NCBI GenBank assembly: GCA_025359915.1
Contig: JANYDE010000055.1
Span: 1-46,788, forward strand
DNA length: 46,788 nucleotides
Direction of reading: 5' to 3'
Origin: Chamaesiphon sp. 336R_metabinner_41
GTDB taxonomy: Bacteria > Cyanobacteriota > Cyanobacteriia > Cyanobacteriales > Chamaesiphonaceae
This document shows positions 8,062-17,181 of this stretch, in pieces. A program made the position numbers and the translations under genes. Numbering within the stretch: the first letter of the stretch is position 1; each line of letters begins with the position of its first letter. The notes below the pieces were generated by a model. It had not been told where the DNA came from. It did not search any database and saw only the letters and a program-made list of their open reading frames with translations.

Positions 8062-8183
8062 GCAACTTCTCTTCATAACGTTAACCTGTAGGGGATACGC
8101 TGCTCAAATAGGATCGCTATAGATCAAATTACAGTTCATCTTTCAATCATTCTCAGCACATTTTAGACAACATTAATAGTTAC

Positions 8184-8219
8184 AAAAAAAGCCTCCCAAT
8201 AGATCTTGAGAGGCTTTTC
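8184..8219 (-). terminator. Terminator of the DUF11 gene
   Basis: AAAAAAAGCCTC ... GAGGCTTTTCT forms a stem with poly-A on one side and T on the other. On the minus strand the stem is followed by a run of seven T. It ends transcription from the DUF11 gene about 75 bases after its stop, and may also act weakly in the plus direction. Confidence 0.85.
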
Positions 8220-8291
8220 TAAATTAGATATGTGACCAGATTTCAGAGATCTAGAATGTTAAATTTCAGCTTACACAGCTATTCAAATAGC

Positions 8292-11165
8292 TTATCTGCG
8301 TGAAATCCGAATTTTTTGATCGAAGTTCCAAACTCTTCCGTCGGGCTTTGCCGTTGGTGCGACGGTTTTTCCTCCCTTCACATCATCCACAGTACTAGTT
8401 GTACCTAGATTTTCGATTACTTTGGGTGGAGTTCCTGGTATACGAGCTTCATCTGGGTATGATGTAGTTACTTTGTTGTCATAAATTTTGCCTTCTACTA
8501 CAGTAGTGTTAACTACGGCATTGAAATTGATCTCGACCCCGCCCCCTGGTGGAATTGTAAACCCTGACCAAACTGGTTCTGTTGAATTTACCGTAGGATT
8601 AGGATTCGGTACACTAGTTCGAGTAGCGCCACCTTTCAGAATAACTTCATTATCTATGTTAGTCTTTGGCGCGTAAGCAAAGCCTGGTGGTAGTGTATCC
8701 TTGATATCAACTAATGTTGCACTACCGTTTGGCGCAGTGTTAGTTACTTCTATTTTGTATGTTGCAACCTTACCTTGGACTACTGTTTTTGTAATCGATT
8801 CATTGGCAACACTTAGCTTTGGAGAACAATTAGTAGCATTATTCAGTGAGTTGAAAGGATCTTCGCTATTACTAAAAGCAAGCTTGATTCCATCAGATCC
8901 TGGTGTAGCTCCATGTGGATTCATTGTTTTACCGCTCACCGCTTTGTATGCTTGCTCGGTAGCTGGATCGTCAGTATGACCGCTAGCTCCACCAGTAACA
9001 TAAGCATTGACTGTAGCACCAGGAGCATTGTAGAGCACAACCCCACCGCCACCACCGCCACCTGGCCCGTGAGGGGTATGGCTATAGGGGTAGCCGTCAG
9101 TAGTGTAACCAACAGCCTCACTAGCGTTTTGATTTGCGAGCGTAACTGGAGTCGTCCGATAATTAAAAAAAGCATCTCGCTCGGTACTACCACCATTGCC
9201 ACCTTTGGCTTCAATGGTGATAGTCTTATCAAGACCCACTACAGCATTGCGTGACTGAATCAACACAGTCCCACCAGCACCAGCACCACCAGCACCATCA
9301 GGATTTCCTCCATACGCGCCTCGATCTCCATCTCTGCCATTTGCATAGATACTCCCTGGTCCTTTGATCGTGCCAGCGCGAAGCATTACGATTCCGCCAC
9401 CAGCACCACCAGGGACACCTTGTGGTGAGTCATTTGCTTCACCACCACCGCCACCGCCACCCATGATTAGCTGCCAAGGGACGATAGTCTTGGTTGAGGA
9501 CAAGAATCCAGGACGACCACCAGAATCTTTGGGAACATACGCACTGCCATTCGACCAAGCTAGTCCACCTTGCCCACCAATGCCACCATTACCACCACCA
9601 CCACCACCAGAGTTGTGATAGTTACCGCCACCACCAGCATTTGCTGGAGCACCTCTACCCGTGTCTCCACCTGGATAACCCTCGACAATGTTGTCCAGAG
9701 ATCCACCATTCCAGACGGGACTGCCATCTGCGTTGACGCTGTTTAAAGATTGAGTGGATATAAACCGAGGCGTACCAGCAGTGCCTTCTCCTTTCCCAGA
9801 ACCAGCAGTCTGAGCAGTCGTAATTGCGGTAGGTGCTCCAGAAGCATTAAGACTGACTTTCCCCAAAGTATTTGTCGGATAGATACTTGTCTGGGCAACA
9901 TAAGTGTCAACGGCGGCTAAACCACCATTCTGGAGACCAAAGCCACCCCGAAAACCTGTGCTGTTAGCCGAGATTCGCTGACTGTTAAAATCAAATTGTC
10001 CAAATGTATCGACTGCCAAGATACCCCCAACGTTACCATCCCAAGGTGACGCAAACAGGGTTCCTAGTACTTGTATACTAGAATATTGCGGCACACGAAC
10101 CACCTGAAATCGCTTCTGACCACTACCTAGAATACCAGTACTTGCGGGAATAGCAGCACTACTTATATAGGGATTGATTAGCGGTTTTTTGAGCTTGAGT
10201 GTACTACCGCCACTAGCAGATGAAACATCAGAGGCAGCAATAGCATATTCATATAGCCCAGTATTTCCCATACTAGACTGTCCGCTACCCTGACTGATAG
10301 TAGATCCAGATCCATATATATCTGTGTTTGCTGTGTTGATGCTTGCATCCTGCATTTGGATGATCAATAGCAGATCGCCTGATTTAATATCTTTAGTAGT
10401 ACCTTTGGCAGCACCAGACATAATAGCAATTTCTTTCGATCCAGCGGCTACAGACTGTAAGGCTGGTTGAAAATAGGTATTGATGATGCCAGTGATCCCT
10501 GTCGCAACACCATCGGCACCAGGCGTACCACCACAATAAATTTCGGGCGTAAATTCTTTAGCTGTCTCCGTCTGGACGGCAGTCACTAAAGCTGATAGTT
10601 GTGGAACGGCTTTGATAACGACATTATCGTCTGCACCAGATCCATTATTTGTAACAGCGGTTTGTGCAACCCCCGAACTGTTTTTGTAATTCACAGTAAC
10701 ACTATTGGAAAATGTGCCTACGGTAGCTGAACTAGTGTTTGCGGTGAAAAAGAGAGTGACAATGCCACCCGCTGGAATGTCATAATTGTTCCATTCTAAT
10801 ATGTTGGTATTACTCGTCGATAATGGCTTGATATAGCTCGTGCCAGTACTCGGAACTACTGCTCCTTTGGTGAGGATTGTGAGTTCTTTGTCGTATTTGA
10901 AGCCAGCAGGTAGAGTATCCGTAATCTTGACGTTGCGGGCAGGAAATGTAGAGTTATTCTTGATTGTAACTTGGTAAATAGCGGGACTACCAACTGGAAG
11001 AACCCCTGTTAATGTGATATTTTTGTCAATAGTCAATACAGGATCGTTGGTTCCTGCCATCGCTACTGTCGCAAATGGCAATACTGATGTAGCAATAAAT
11101 ATTAATCCTGTCAAAATACTTGGATATTTGCAGGCTATTAAAGTAATAATGTTTGAAGGTTTCAT
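8292..11165 (-). CDS. Exported DUF11-repeat, glycine-rich surface protein
   Basis: A 957-residue exported protein. Residues 1-37 form a signal peptide (hydrophobic LTGLIFIATSVLPFATVAMA, likely cleavage after AMA). A first DUF11-type beta-sandwich (LTIDKNITLTGVLPVGSPAI, DTLPAGFKYD) spans about 43-170 and a second (ESITKTVVQGKVATYKIEVT, DTLPPGFAYAP) about 785-915. Between them is a block with DLLLIIQMQDASINTANTD, YEYAIAASDVSS, RFQVVRVPQYSSIQVLG and LASPWDG-like segments, followed by very glycine-rich stretches (GGGGNYHNSGGGGGGNGGIG, MGGGGGGGEAND) that probably form a beta-helical or fibrous stalk. DUF11 domains are typical of bacterial outer-surface proteins. No LPXTG or obvious membrane anchor is seen at the basic C-terminus. 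The neighbouring giant pseudopilin gene suggests a shared surface or fibre function; that link is inference. Confidence 0.88.
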   Translation of the reverse strand: MKPSNIITLIACKYPSILTGLIFIATSVLPFATVAMAGTNDPVLTIDKNITLTGVLPVGSPAIYQVTIKNNSTFPARNVKITDTLPAGFKYDKELTILTKGAVVPSTGTSYIKPLSTSNTNILEWNNYDIPAGGIVTLFFTANTSSATVGTFSNSVTVNYKNSSGVAQTAVTNNGSGADDNVVIKAVPQLSALVTAVQTETAKEFTPEIYCGGTPGADGVATGITGIINTYFQPALQSVAAGSKEIAIMSGAAKGTTKDIKSGDLLLIIQMQDASINTANTDIYGSGSTISQGSGQSSMGNTGLYEYAIAASDVSSASGGSTLKLKKPLINPYISSAAIPASTGILGSGQKRFQVVRVPQYSSIQVLGTLFASPWDGNVGGILAVDTFGQFDFNSQRISANSTGFRGGFGLQNGGLAAVDTYVAQTSIYPTNTLGKVSLNASGAPTAITTAQTAGSGKGEGTAGTPRFISTQSLNSVNADGSPVWNGGSLDNIVEGYPGGDTGRGAPANAGGGGNYHNSGGGGGGNGGIGGQGGLAWSNGSAYVPKDSGGRPGFLSSTKTIVPWQLIMGGGGGGGEANDSPQGVPGGAGGGIVMLRAGTIKGPGSIYANGRDGDRGAYGGNPDGAGGAGAGGTVLIQSRNAVVGLDKTITIEAKGGNGGSTERDAFFNYRTTPVTLANQNASEAVGYTTDGYPYSHTPHGPGGGGGGGVVLYNAPGATVNAYVTGGASGHTDDPATEQAYKAVSGKTMNPHGATPGSDGIKLAFSNSEDPFNSLNNATNCSPKLSVANESITKTVVQGKVATYKIEVTNTAPNGSATLVDIKDTLPPGFAYAPKTNIDNEVILKGGATRTSVPNPNPTVNSTEPVWSGFTIPPGGGVEINFNAVVNTTVVEGKIYDNKVTTSYPDEARIPGTPPKVIENLGTTSTVDDVKGGKTVAPTAKPDGRVWNFDQKIRISRR

Positions 11166-11199
11166 GCTGTCGGGGTTTTAGTTGAGTTGAATAGTTATT

Positions 11200-11231
11200 A
11201 AAGATATCTTTTGTTCATCAAAGATATCTTT
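11200..11231. promoter_or_regulatory. Twin 12-bp palindromes upstream of the DUF11 gene
   Basis: AAAGATATCTTT occurs twice (11200-11211 and 11220-11231), each a perfect palindrome, with centres exactly 20 bp apart, i.e. about two helical turns. TTCA follows each a few bases later. They sit 35-66 bases before the DUF11 start codon and 43 bases after the pseudopilin stop. Two phased palindromes next to a start codon look like a cooperative operator. Confidence 0.55.
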
Positions 11232-11274
11232 GGATTTGTTGTTCACCTACGATCTTTATCACACATTAGAAAAA

Positions 11275-14200
11275 TTAATTTGCACGACCAAAACTCCGCT
11301 GAAGAACGTATGATGCTTTTGGAGTTAATGGTGGTATCTTATCCATCTGAGTAAAGAAGGGATCGTAATTAAAGTTTCTGAACGGAACATCATAGTAAGA
11401 GTTACTTAGCCCCCCTCTACGATACGCCCCACTGTATTCTAATGGTGTGCCAAGACTAATCAGCGATCCAGTATAGTTGAGGGAATTACTTCCCCAGTTT
11501 TCTAATAACCGGATATAGTTATTTACCCCGCCACTATAATATGAATTTTCTCCTACCTTCAATGGTCTACCCTGGTTGCCTTTGCTGATATCAGTGTTTG
11601 ACAAAAAAGCAGCATTTATTGCCACCGGAGTAGCAACTGAATCATAGGTAGCTGTATCGCCGTTACCAATGACATCAAAAGATCCAGTAGTCGATCGAGG
11701 CAGCCCACATTTAATTTGACCTCCGGGGACAGCCAGAAAGTTTGTATTGCCTTGACTAGAGTTTTTACTAATACATTCATTCGACAAAACCGTAATTGTA
11801 TCGGCAATTACTGAGGCAGGAAATCTATTTTTACTTGGTACATTTGGAGTACTAAAAGCAGTGGGTTGGGCTGCAATGTCGTTGTTGAAATCACCCTGGA
11901 GATACACAGATTGATCGCTACTCAAAAGCAGGGCACCTGGTAAATAGTTACCACCATTAAAAGCAAAACCAAACGGACTTTGTCTTGCTGCTAGACCTGG
12001 ATATTTTCGATAGTAATCAATGAGAACTCTTTCGTTTGTGCTTGACTCAGGAAGATTTTTGTCTGGAAGAAAGTCGGTACCATCAGAGTTCTTTTTGTAA
12101 ATTGGGTTTGCTGTGTCGAGAGTGACATCATTCGTATCATTACCCGCTGAAATATTAGGAGTAGTGTTTGGTGCTGAAGTATTGCCTAGTACATTAATCG
12201 TTGAATCACCATTGAGGTTGTCACTAACAGAAGCATAGAAAACTAATCCGCCTTCAGTCTTATCGATCGAACCCAATCCTAAAGATTGAAGATTAGCTGG
12301 TAGTTCCGATATTGATGTTTTTTCTGTATCTACCGGAGATCGATCGAACGCAAATCCATTCGCAGAATTCGCACCAGTTCCACTAGCAAAAGCAATGTTT
12401 TTTTTAGCATTGTTTGTTGCGTAAGGAGTGGTAAGCGTAGTGTCATCAACTGCATCATCGACGTACAAACCATCACGATTCCAGACAGACAAACTAGCAA
12501 TATTAGTTTGGAGCATCGAAATCCATCTTTGCTCTCTGCCATCATAAAATCCACTACTACGAAGATTACGAGCTGGATCTGGATTATAAGCAGCAGGACT
12601 ACCTGGAATATCACCTGATGGAGTAGTTGTCTCTACTCGCTGAATGGGGGCTGGAAGAAACCAAGCACCCTGAAGTGCCGCAATCTCATTTGGTGATCTA
12701 AAGCGAAGTATATTGAGATCGGCTTTCTCACTGGTTGTTGTGAAAATACCATCAAGCAGTCGGATGAATTCCAGCTTAAAAGCATTAAGCGATCCGTTAT
12801 TGTATTCTGTATCGTTAAAACGAATATTCAGTTTATCCAACGGAATTGGAGTTGACGTGGAGACTAGTGCCACTTGGAGAGCGCGGAGGATTTTACGACT
12901 CCGTACTGTGTCTTCAGTAGGGCTAAGGGTGCTCAACGTTGGTGGTGTTGGTAACGACGATGGTTTTCCTAGCGTCTCGAATATTTTGTTTTCACTGGCT
13001 ACTAAAGCAGGAATCTGATTGAGACTAGTCAACACGAGGACGGGTTGGCGCAGACTTTGAAGTTGACCTTTGGTGAATTCATGACACTTGAGATTGCTTA
13101 CATTCTCTCGCTTTGGATCGATATAATCTACGGCAGGATCTTTACCTGCTGGTGGCGTTGCACTTGAGCAAGTCTTAGTATTAGGATCTGCAACAGTTTT
13201 GATTGAAATAAAGTTGAAAGGAATAATTGCTTGGTTACGAGTCCAAGGTGTTGTGGTTTTTTTGTTACCAGATAGATCTCGATCTGGTACCATTTCTAAT
13301 CGCATATCAGCTTGAGCATAATATAGCCCAATTGTATTATCACGATAACTACGCTTTCTTGTGAAACCAGGTATTGGCGTCTTTAGTTCAGTGATACCAT
13401 TTTCTACTTTTTTTACATTCTGGAACTTAAAAGTGTCAATTTGACCACTGGTAAGAGCAGCTATCGTGCTGGCACCAGTAGAATCCTGGGGAAGATCTAG
13501 ACAGTTGCTTGGAATATCACAATTAATTCCCGTCAGTAGAACTTTCGTAATTCCGGTGCGACCAATCCCCAGGTTTTCGGCGGGGGACCAAAAAGCATCT
13601 ACTCTGTTGTAAATACTTCCTTTTGCAGTCACTTTGCCCAAAAATGTTGTGACCGAATCGCCTATTTTTCCAGTCTCTCCGGCTGGCTGGACATAGATAT
13701 TGGCATTGGAATGTACCCAACCTTGCAGTTGCATTTGAGAGGTTGAGTTGAATTCGAGATCTCCATTGTAAAAGACACCAAATTGAAATAGAGGTACAAC
13801 TCTATTTACAAAAGTCATGGATAAATCTAAGTTACTACTACTTTTTCCTGATGCTGCTTCTGCTGTTTTTTCTTCTGCGGCAATCTTTTTGCTATTGTAA
13901 GAGGCGACCAAAGCATCATCACCCTGATTTGGACTCTTTGCCTCCTTTCGATTTGCTGCGGCTATTTCCTCTGTCGTATACTCAGGTAAAGTTATACCTT
14001 CTGAATCCACTGGTTTTTTTGCAGTAGCAGATATTTTGTAGGTAAATTCTGCGGCATTTAATCCTTCATAATCATCACCTTTGGGAATTGAGATAAACTG
14101 TGACGATTTCCCACCAGAAATAGCTGTGTAAGCAACATATTTATTCTTATCTTGTCCCTTCTTGTTGTATACGTTGGAATCCAAAGAAGTATTTCCGCCT

Positions 14201-14616
14201 GCGGCTACTTGATATGCATTGTTGCTAGACTCAAAACTATAATTGCGACATTCAAAATCATTTGTTGTTGTTTGACGACTTTTTGACTGCCCAGCAGGGA
14301 TAGGAATCCGAAAACACTCTGCCAAATCATCTACACCTACCCCCCGAACACCAGTATAAGAAGCCGCAAGTTTTGTTTTGAATTCACTCGCTCTTTTATT
14401 CAAGCCTGATTCCGCAACATAAAAAGAACTCATGGTATCTACAAAACCACTAGTTCTAGATTTGGCTAAATTACTAAATGTCATACTAGCCGCGAGGAGC
14501 GAAAGCATCACAATGCTCACCATCGACACCATCGCCATTGCATAGCCTTGTTCTGATGATTTATCGATTTTCTGCGCTTTTAAAAAAAGGCAAAGTAACT
14601 TTGTATTATTACTCAT
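11275..14616 (-). CDS. Giant PilX-like pseudopilin (HpsA-like architecture)
   Basis: Read from the ATG at 14616 (MSNNTKLLCL) this is a 1113-residue protein; an upstream in-frame start at 14766 would add 50 residues without a hydrophobic or conserved feature and is not preferred. Near residue 23 it has EQGYAMAMVSMVSIVMLSLL then AASMTFS, a single hydrophobic helix of PilX/pseudopilin type, followed by FYVAESGLNKRASEF, the AESG motif common in such proteins. The canonical Glu at position +5 of class III signals is absent. The rest is a large Ser/Thr/Asn-rich exported domain (MQLQGWVHSNANIYVQPAGE; YYAQADMRLEMVPDRDLSGN). The layout recalls the cyanobacterial pseudopilin HpsA, but I cannot confirm orthology. 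It could be a minor pilus subunit or a pilus-tip adhesin. It lies upstream of the DUF11 gene, same strand. Confidence 0.8.
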   Translation of the reverse strand: MSNNTKLLCLFLKAQKIDKSSEQGYAMAMVSMVSIVMLSLLAASMTFSNLAKSRTSGFVDTMSSFYVAESGLNKRASEFKTKLAASYTGVRGVGVDDLAECFRIPIPAGQSKSRQTTTNDFECRNYSFESSNNAYQVAAGGNTSLDSNVYNKKGQDKNKYVAYTAISGGKSSQFISIPKGDDYEGLNAAEFTYKISATAKKPVDSEGITLPEYTTEEIAAANRKEAKSPNQGDDALVASYNSKKIAAEEKTAEAASGKSSSNLDLSMTFVNRVVPLFQFGVFYNGDLEFNSTSQMQLQGWVHSNANIYVQPAGETGKIGDSVTTFLGKVTAKGSIYNRVDAFWSPAENLGIGRTGITKVLLTGINCDIPSNCLDLPQDSTGASTIAALTSGQIDTFKFQNVKKVENGITELKTPIPGFTRKRSYRDNTIGLYYAQADMRLEMVPDRDLSGNKKTTTPWTRNQAIIPFNFISIKTVADPNTKTCSSATPPAGKDPAVDYIDPKRENVSNLKCHEFTKGQLQSLRQPVLVLTSLNQIPALVASENKIFETLGKPSSLPTPPTLSTLSPTEDTVRSRKILRALQVALVSTSTPIPLDKLNIRFNDTEYNNGSLNAFKLEFIRLLDGIFTTTSEKADLNILRFRSPNEIAALQGAWFLPAPIQRVETTTPSGDIPGSPAAYNPDPARNLRSSGFYDGREQRWISMLQTNIASLSVWNRDGLYVDDAVDDTTLTTPYATNNAKKNIAFASGTGANSANGFAFDRSPVDTEKTSISELPANLQSLGLGSIDKTEGGLVFYASVSDNLNGDSTINVLGNTSAPNTTPNISAGNDTNDVTLDTANPIYKKNSDGTDFLPDKNLPESSTNERVLIDYYRKYPGLAARQSPFGFAFNGGNYLPGALLLSSDQSVYLQGDFNNDIAAQPTAFSTPNVPSKNRFPASVIADTITVLSNECISKNSSQGNTNFLAVPGGQIKCGLPRSTTGSFDVIGNGDTATYDSVATPVAINAAFLSNTDISKGNQGRPLKVGENSYYSGGVNNYIRLLENWGSNSLNYTGSLISLGTPLEYSGAYRRGGLSNSYYDVPFRNFNYDPFFTQMDKIPPLTPKASYVLQRSFGRAN

Positions 14617-15013
14617 ATAAGTGTCAGGCGTTCGGGTTCGGGGTATGAAAAAGATAGCGGATGCGATGCGCCCTTGATTCCCCGACAATGCACACTCATC
14701 CGGCAGCGGGGAAATATATGATTTGTTACAGAATAGATTGCCATGCCTCTGATATGGCAATGTCAAATTTCGTTGGTATAGCTAGTATTCCCAAAATCGC
14801 AAAAAACATATCAGGTGTTTGAAAGAATATTTTGATGTTTTTTGAGTGATTTAGATCGCAAATAGACTAGTGTGTATGTGATAGGATACCGAAAATATAT
14901 ACCATCGCAAAATAAGAAAAATTACTTCAATTTACACACATCTTGTACCAGAATAAAACTATGATTATTAGGCGTAGATCTTAGAGGCTGTTTGAAAAGT
15001 CTTTTTTGTTACC

Positions 15014-15100
15014 AGTAACCCCCCTAACCCCCCTTAAAAAGCTACCGTGTATGTACGCTGCGTAGTCCTGATACCCCACCCTAACCCTCCCCTTATAAAG
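15014..15100. mobile_element. Truncated relative of the pebA-pebB MITE
   Basis: CCCCCCTAACCCCCCTTAAA is followed at 15040 by AGCTACCGTGTATGTACGC, matching the first 13 bases of the MITE end at 6280 exactly, and it is joined to the same kind of target (CCCCTTaaaa). Inside, the CTCC/GGGGTGGGG repeat runs in the opposite orientation (ATACCCCACCCTAACCCTCC). No matching right end was found before 15442, so this copy is broken or rearranged. Confidence 0.55.
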
Positions 15101-15107
15101 CCGATGC

Positions 15108-15184
15108 GCGCACTGTTCGGGTTCCCCGACAGTGTTAGCGGCGTTTTTATTCGGGGGGAACCCCCGAATAAAAAACGACAAGAC
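15108..15184. repeat. Two adjacent GC-rich hairpins
   Basis: Hairpin one: CACTGTTCGGG-TTC-CCCGACAGTG (15109-15132). Hairpin two: CGTTTTTATTCGGGGG, a 3-base loop, then CCCCCGAATAAAAAACG (15151-15183), a 16-bp stem with one bulged A. Related text TTCCCCGACAATG occurs at about 14676 before the pseudopilin gene. They appear to be REP-like palindromic units. Confidence 0.6.
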
Positions 15185-15274
15185 AGCGCACCAAGCAGGG
15201 GAGGGGACAAGAGTCCCACTTTTCAAGGGGAAATTCATCATATATCAAGTTGAAGATACTCAAAGACAAGTTAG

Positions 15275-15316
15275 CTCCTCCCCTTTCCAAGGGGAGGTTG
15301 GGTGGGGTACAGATCT
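15275..15316. repeat. CTCCCCTTTCCAAGGGGAGG repeat, copy
   Basis: A palindrome CTCCCCTTTCCAAGGGGAGG followed by TTGGGTGGGGTACAGATCT. The same unit is at 17108-17149 (TTGGGTGGGGTAAAGATCT) and, with TTTATAAGG or TTTACAAGG loops, twice at 6370-6520. The two copies at 15.3 and 17.1 kb flank the Hsp70 gene on either side. Confidence 0.75.
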
Positions 15317-15442
15317 CCGCTTGGTAATAGTCTGGATGTATTGTCTTGCGTTGGTGCAAGGCGTGAACAGCTCGACATCAAGTAATGTCATTCGGTCTAT
15401 CATGTTAGGCTAAATAACGAGGATCTCCACACCAACTTAAAT

Positions 15443-17038
15443 ATGGCAATTGCGATCGATTTTGGGACTAGTAATACCGTGATCAGTCGTTGGAATGCAG
15501 CGACACAACAAGCTGAAACGGTGATATTACCTGGATTGTCTCTGGTTGGGGGCATGAATCCACCGTTGATTCCCAGTTTGGTATATGTGGAGGATGGGAG
15601 TACAGATCGAGTCTTATTAGGTCAAATGGTACGAGATCGAGGTCTAGATCTTCAAGCAGATAACCGTTATTTTCGGGGCTTTAAGCGGGGAATTGGGGCG
15701 GAGATTCAGGGATTTTTGCCGGAATTGGATGGGGTGTCGATGACATTCGAGCGGGTGGGGGAGTTGTTCCTGACGGGGATAATTAAGCAGTTGCAACAGT
15801 CGTTAACTGTTGGGGAATCCTTGGTATTGACGGTTCCGGTGGATAGTTTTGAGGTGTATCGCCGCTGGTTGAGTGGGGTATGTGCGACGCTACCTGTGGA
15901 GCAGGTGCGGCTGATAGATGAGCCGACAGCGGCGGCGTTGGGGTATGGGATGACAGCAGCGGAGACGTTGCTGGTGGTCGATTTTGGCGGGGGGACGTTG
16001 GATTTATCCCTGGTGCAGTTGACGAAGCAATTACAGCAGGGTAAAACGCCGTTAGGCTTCTTGTTGAAGTGGGGGGATAAATCGATCGAATCTGCGACTC
16101 AACAGCCCCAGTTGGCGCGGGTAATTGCCAAAGCTGGGCAAAATTTGGGGGGGACGGATATCGATAATTGGGTGGCGCAGGAGTTGGCGCGGGAGCAGGG
16201 GGTAGAAGTAACTTCTTTGATTGCGCGGTTGGCGGAGAAGTTAAAAATTCAGTTATCTTTGCAAACTACGGCGACGGAAGTGTATTTTGACGATCGAACT
16301 TTTGATAGTTATGAGTTTAATCTCACTCGTGATGGATTCGAGCAAATTTTAAGATCTCATCAATTTTTCGACAGGTTGGATGAATCGATGACGCAGGTAC
16401 TCCAACAAGCGCGAAGACAGGGGATCGAAACTAATGATATTAATGGGGTGCTATTAGTCGGCGGTACTGTCCAAATTCCCGCTGTCCAAACTTGGATTCG
16501 GCAGTATTTTGATGAAAGTAAATTGCGCCAATCCAAACCATTTGAAGCGATCGCTCACGGTGCTTTACAATTACTTCAGGGGATCGAAGTCGAAGATTTT
16601 CTCTACCATAGTTATGGCGTTCGCTATTGGGATAAACGCCAAAATGCTCACAATTGGCATCCAATTATTCAGTCGGGACAAGCTTATCCGATGTCCGCAC
16701 CTGTCGAATTGACTCTCGGAGCATCGCGGGAAAATCAACCCAGTATCGAATTAATTGTCGGCGAACTGGGTGCCACAACTGGGGGGACGGAGGTCTATTT
16801 CGATGGAGATCGATTAATTACTCGCTGTCTAACTGGCGGGGTGAAAGATGTCAAACCTTTGAACGATCGCGATGGGGGTCGAAGTATTGCTAAACTCGAA
16901 CCAGCGGGTTATCCTGGGATCGATCGAGTCAAGGTGTTGTTTAATGTCGATCGAGATCGACAGTTACGGATTAGTGTCGAGGATTTACTCACTAATCAAA
17001 CACTGCTAACTGACAGAATTGTTGCAGAATTGAGTTGA
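15443..17038 (+). CDS. Hsp70-family actin-like ATPase
   Basis: A 531-residue Hsp70 homologue, shorter than canonical DnaK (about 610-640). The nucleotide-binding domain is intact: phosphate-1 motif IDFGTSNTVISRW at residues 5-17, DEPTAAALGYG in the middle, phosphate-2 motif VVDFGGGTLDLSL, and the adenosine motif LVGGTVQIPAVQTWI near residue 335. After about residue 390 there is only a reduced beta-rich substrate-binding part (VKVLFNVDRDRQLRISVEDL) and no helical lid or EEVD-like tail. Such short Hsp70s are common in cyanobacteria and their clients are unknown. No dnaJ or grpE gene is nearby. It is flanked by copies of the same palindromic repeat. Confidence 0.9.
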   Translation: MAIAIDFGTSNTVISRWNAATQQAETVILPGLSLVGGMNPPLIPSLVYVEDGSTDRVLLGQMVRDRGLDLQADNRYFRGFKRGIGAEIQGFLPELDGVSMTFERVGELFLTGIIKQLQQSLTVGESLVLTVPVDSFEVYRRWLSGVCATLPVEQVRLIDEPTAAALGYGMTAAETLLVVDFGGGTLDLSLVQLTKQLQQGKTPLGFLLKWGDKSIESATQQPQLARVIAKAGQNLGGTDIDNWVAQELAREQGVEVTSLIARLAEKLKIQLSLQTTATEVYFDDRTFDSYEFNLTRDGFEQILRSHQFFDRLDESMTQVLQQARRQGIETNDINGVLLVGGTVQIPAVQTWIRQYFDESKLRQSKPFEAIAHGALQLLQGIEVEDFLYHSYGVRYWDKRQNAHNWHPIIQSGQAYPMSAPVELTLGASRENQPSIELIVGELGATTGGTEVYFDGDRLITRCLTGGVKDVKPLNDRDGGRSIAKLEPAGYPGIDRVKVLFNVDRDRQLRISVEDLLTNQTLLTDRIVAELS

Positions 17039-17107
17039 CCTATAGCATTCGCCAGGACAGTTAGGATATTTTGTGATACCAAATTAAATTGGCAAATGAC
17101 AGATTGG

Positions 17108-17149
17108 CTCCTCCCCTTTCCAAGGGGAGGTTGGGTGGGGTAAAGATCT
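17108..17149. repeat. CTCCCCTTTCCAAGGGGAGG repeat, second copy
   Basis: Nearly identical over about 42 bases to the unit at 15275-15316, same orientation, directly downstream of the Hsp70 gene. Part of the dispersed family described there. Confidence 0.75.
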
Positions 17150-17181
17150 GTCGCTTTAATTCTTTAAATTGGTATGAGGCT

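Larger units (their letters stand above)
7281..8183. other. Gene-free stretch between pebB and the DUF11 gene
   Basis: About 900 bases without an intact gene. It holds the GGGCGGGTTT repeat, two Fic-like C-terminal remnants, the 109-bp MITE and the CCCTATT heptamers. A 61-codon minus-strand open frame at 7599-7784 overlaps the MITE end and is not convincing as a gene. I see no RNA gene. Confidence 0.7.
14617..15442. other. Repeat-rich gene-free stretch
   Basis: This spacer between the divergent pseudopilin and Hsp70 genes holds no convincing gene. From 15015 on it is a mosaic of palindromic repeats described separately: a partial copy of the pebA-pebB MITE, two strong hairpins and a CTCCCC/GGGGAGG repeat. 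Overlapping short frames (15047-15253, 15132-15413 and minus-strand equivalents) follow the repeats and share no protein-like features. The A/T-rich 14767-14990 part is the likely promoter region of the pseudopilin. Confidence 0.65.

Noticed and set aside
9364-9618. Proline-rich open frame on the plus strand
   Set aside because: It is the antisense of the glycine codons in the DUF11 protein and has no protein-like features of its own.
15047-15413. Several overlapping short frames before the Hsp70 gene
   Set aside because: They follow palindromic repeats on both strands and share the same repeat-derived peptide; no ribosome-binding site or conserved motif.
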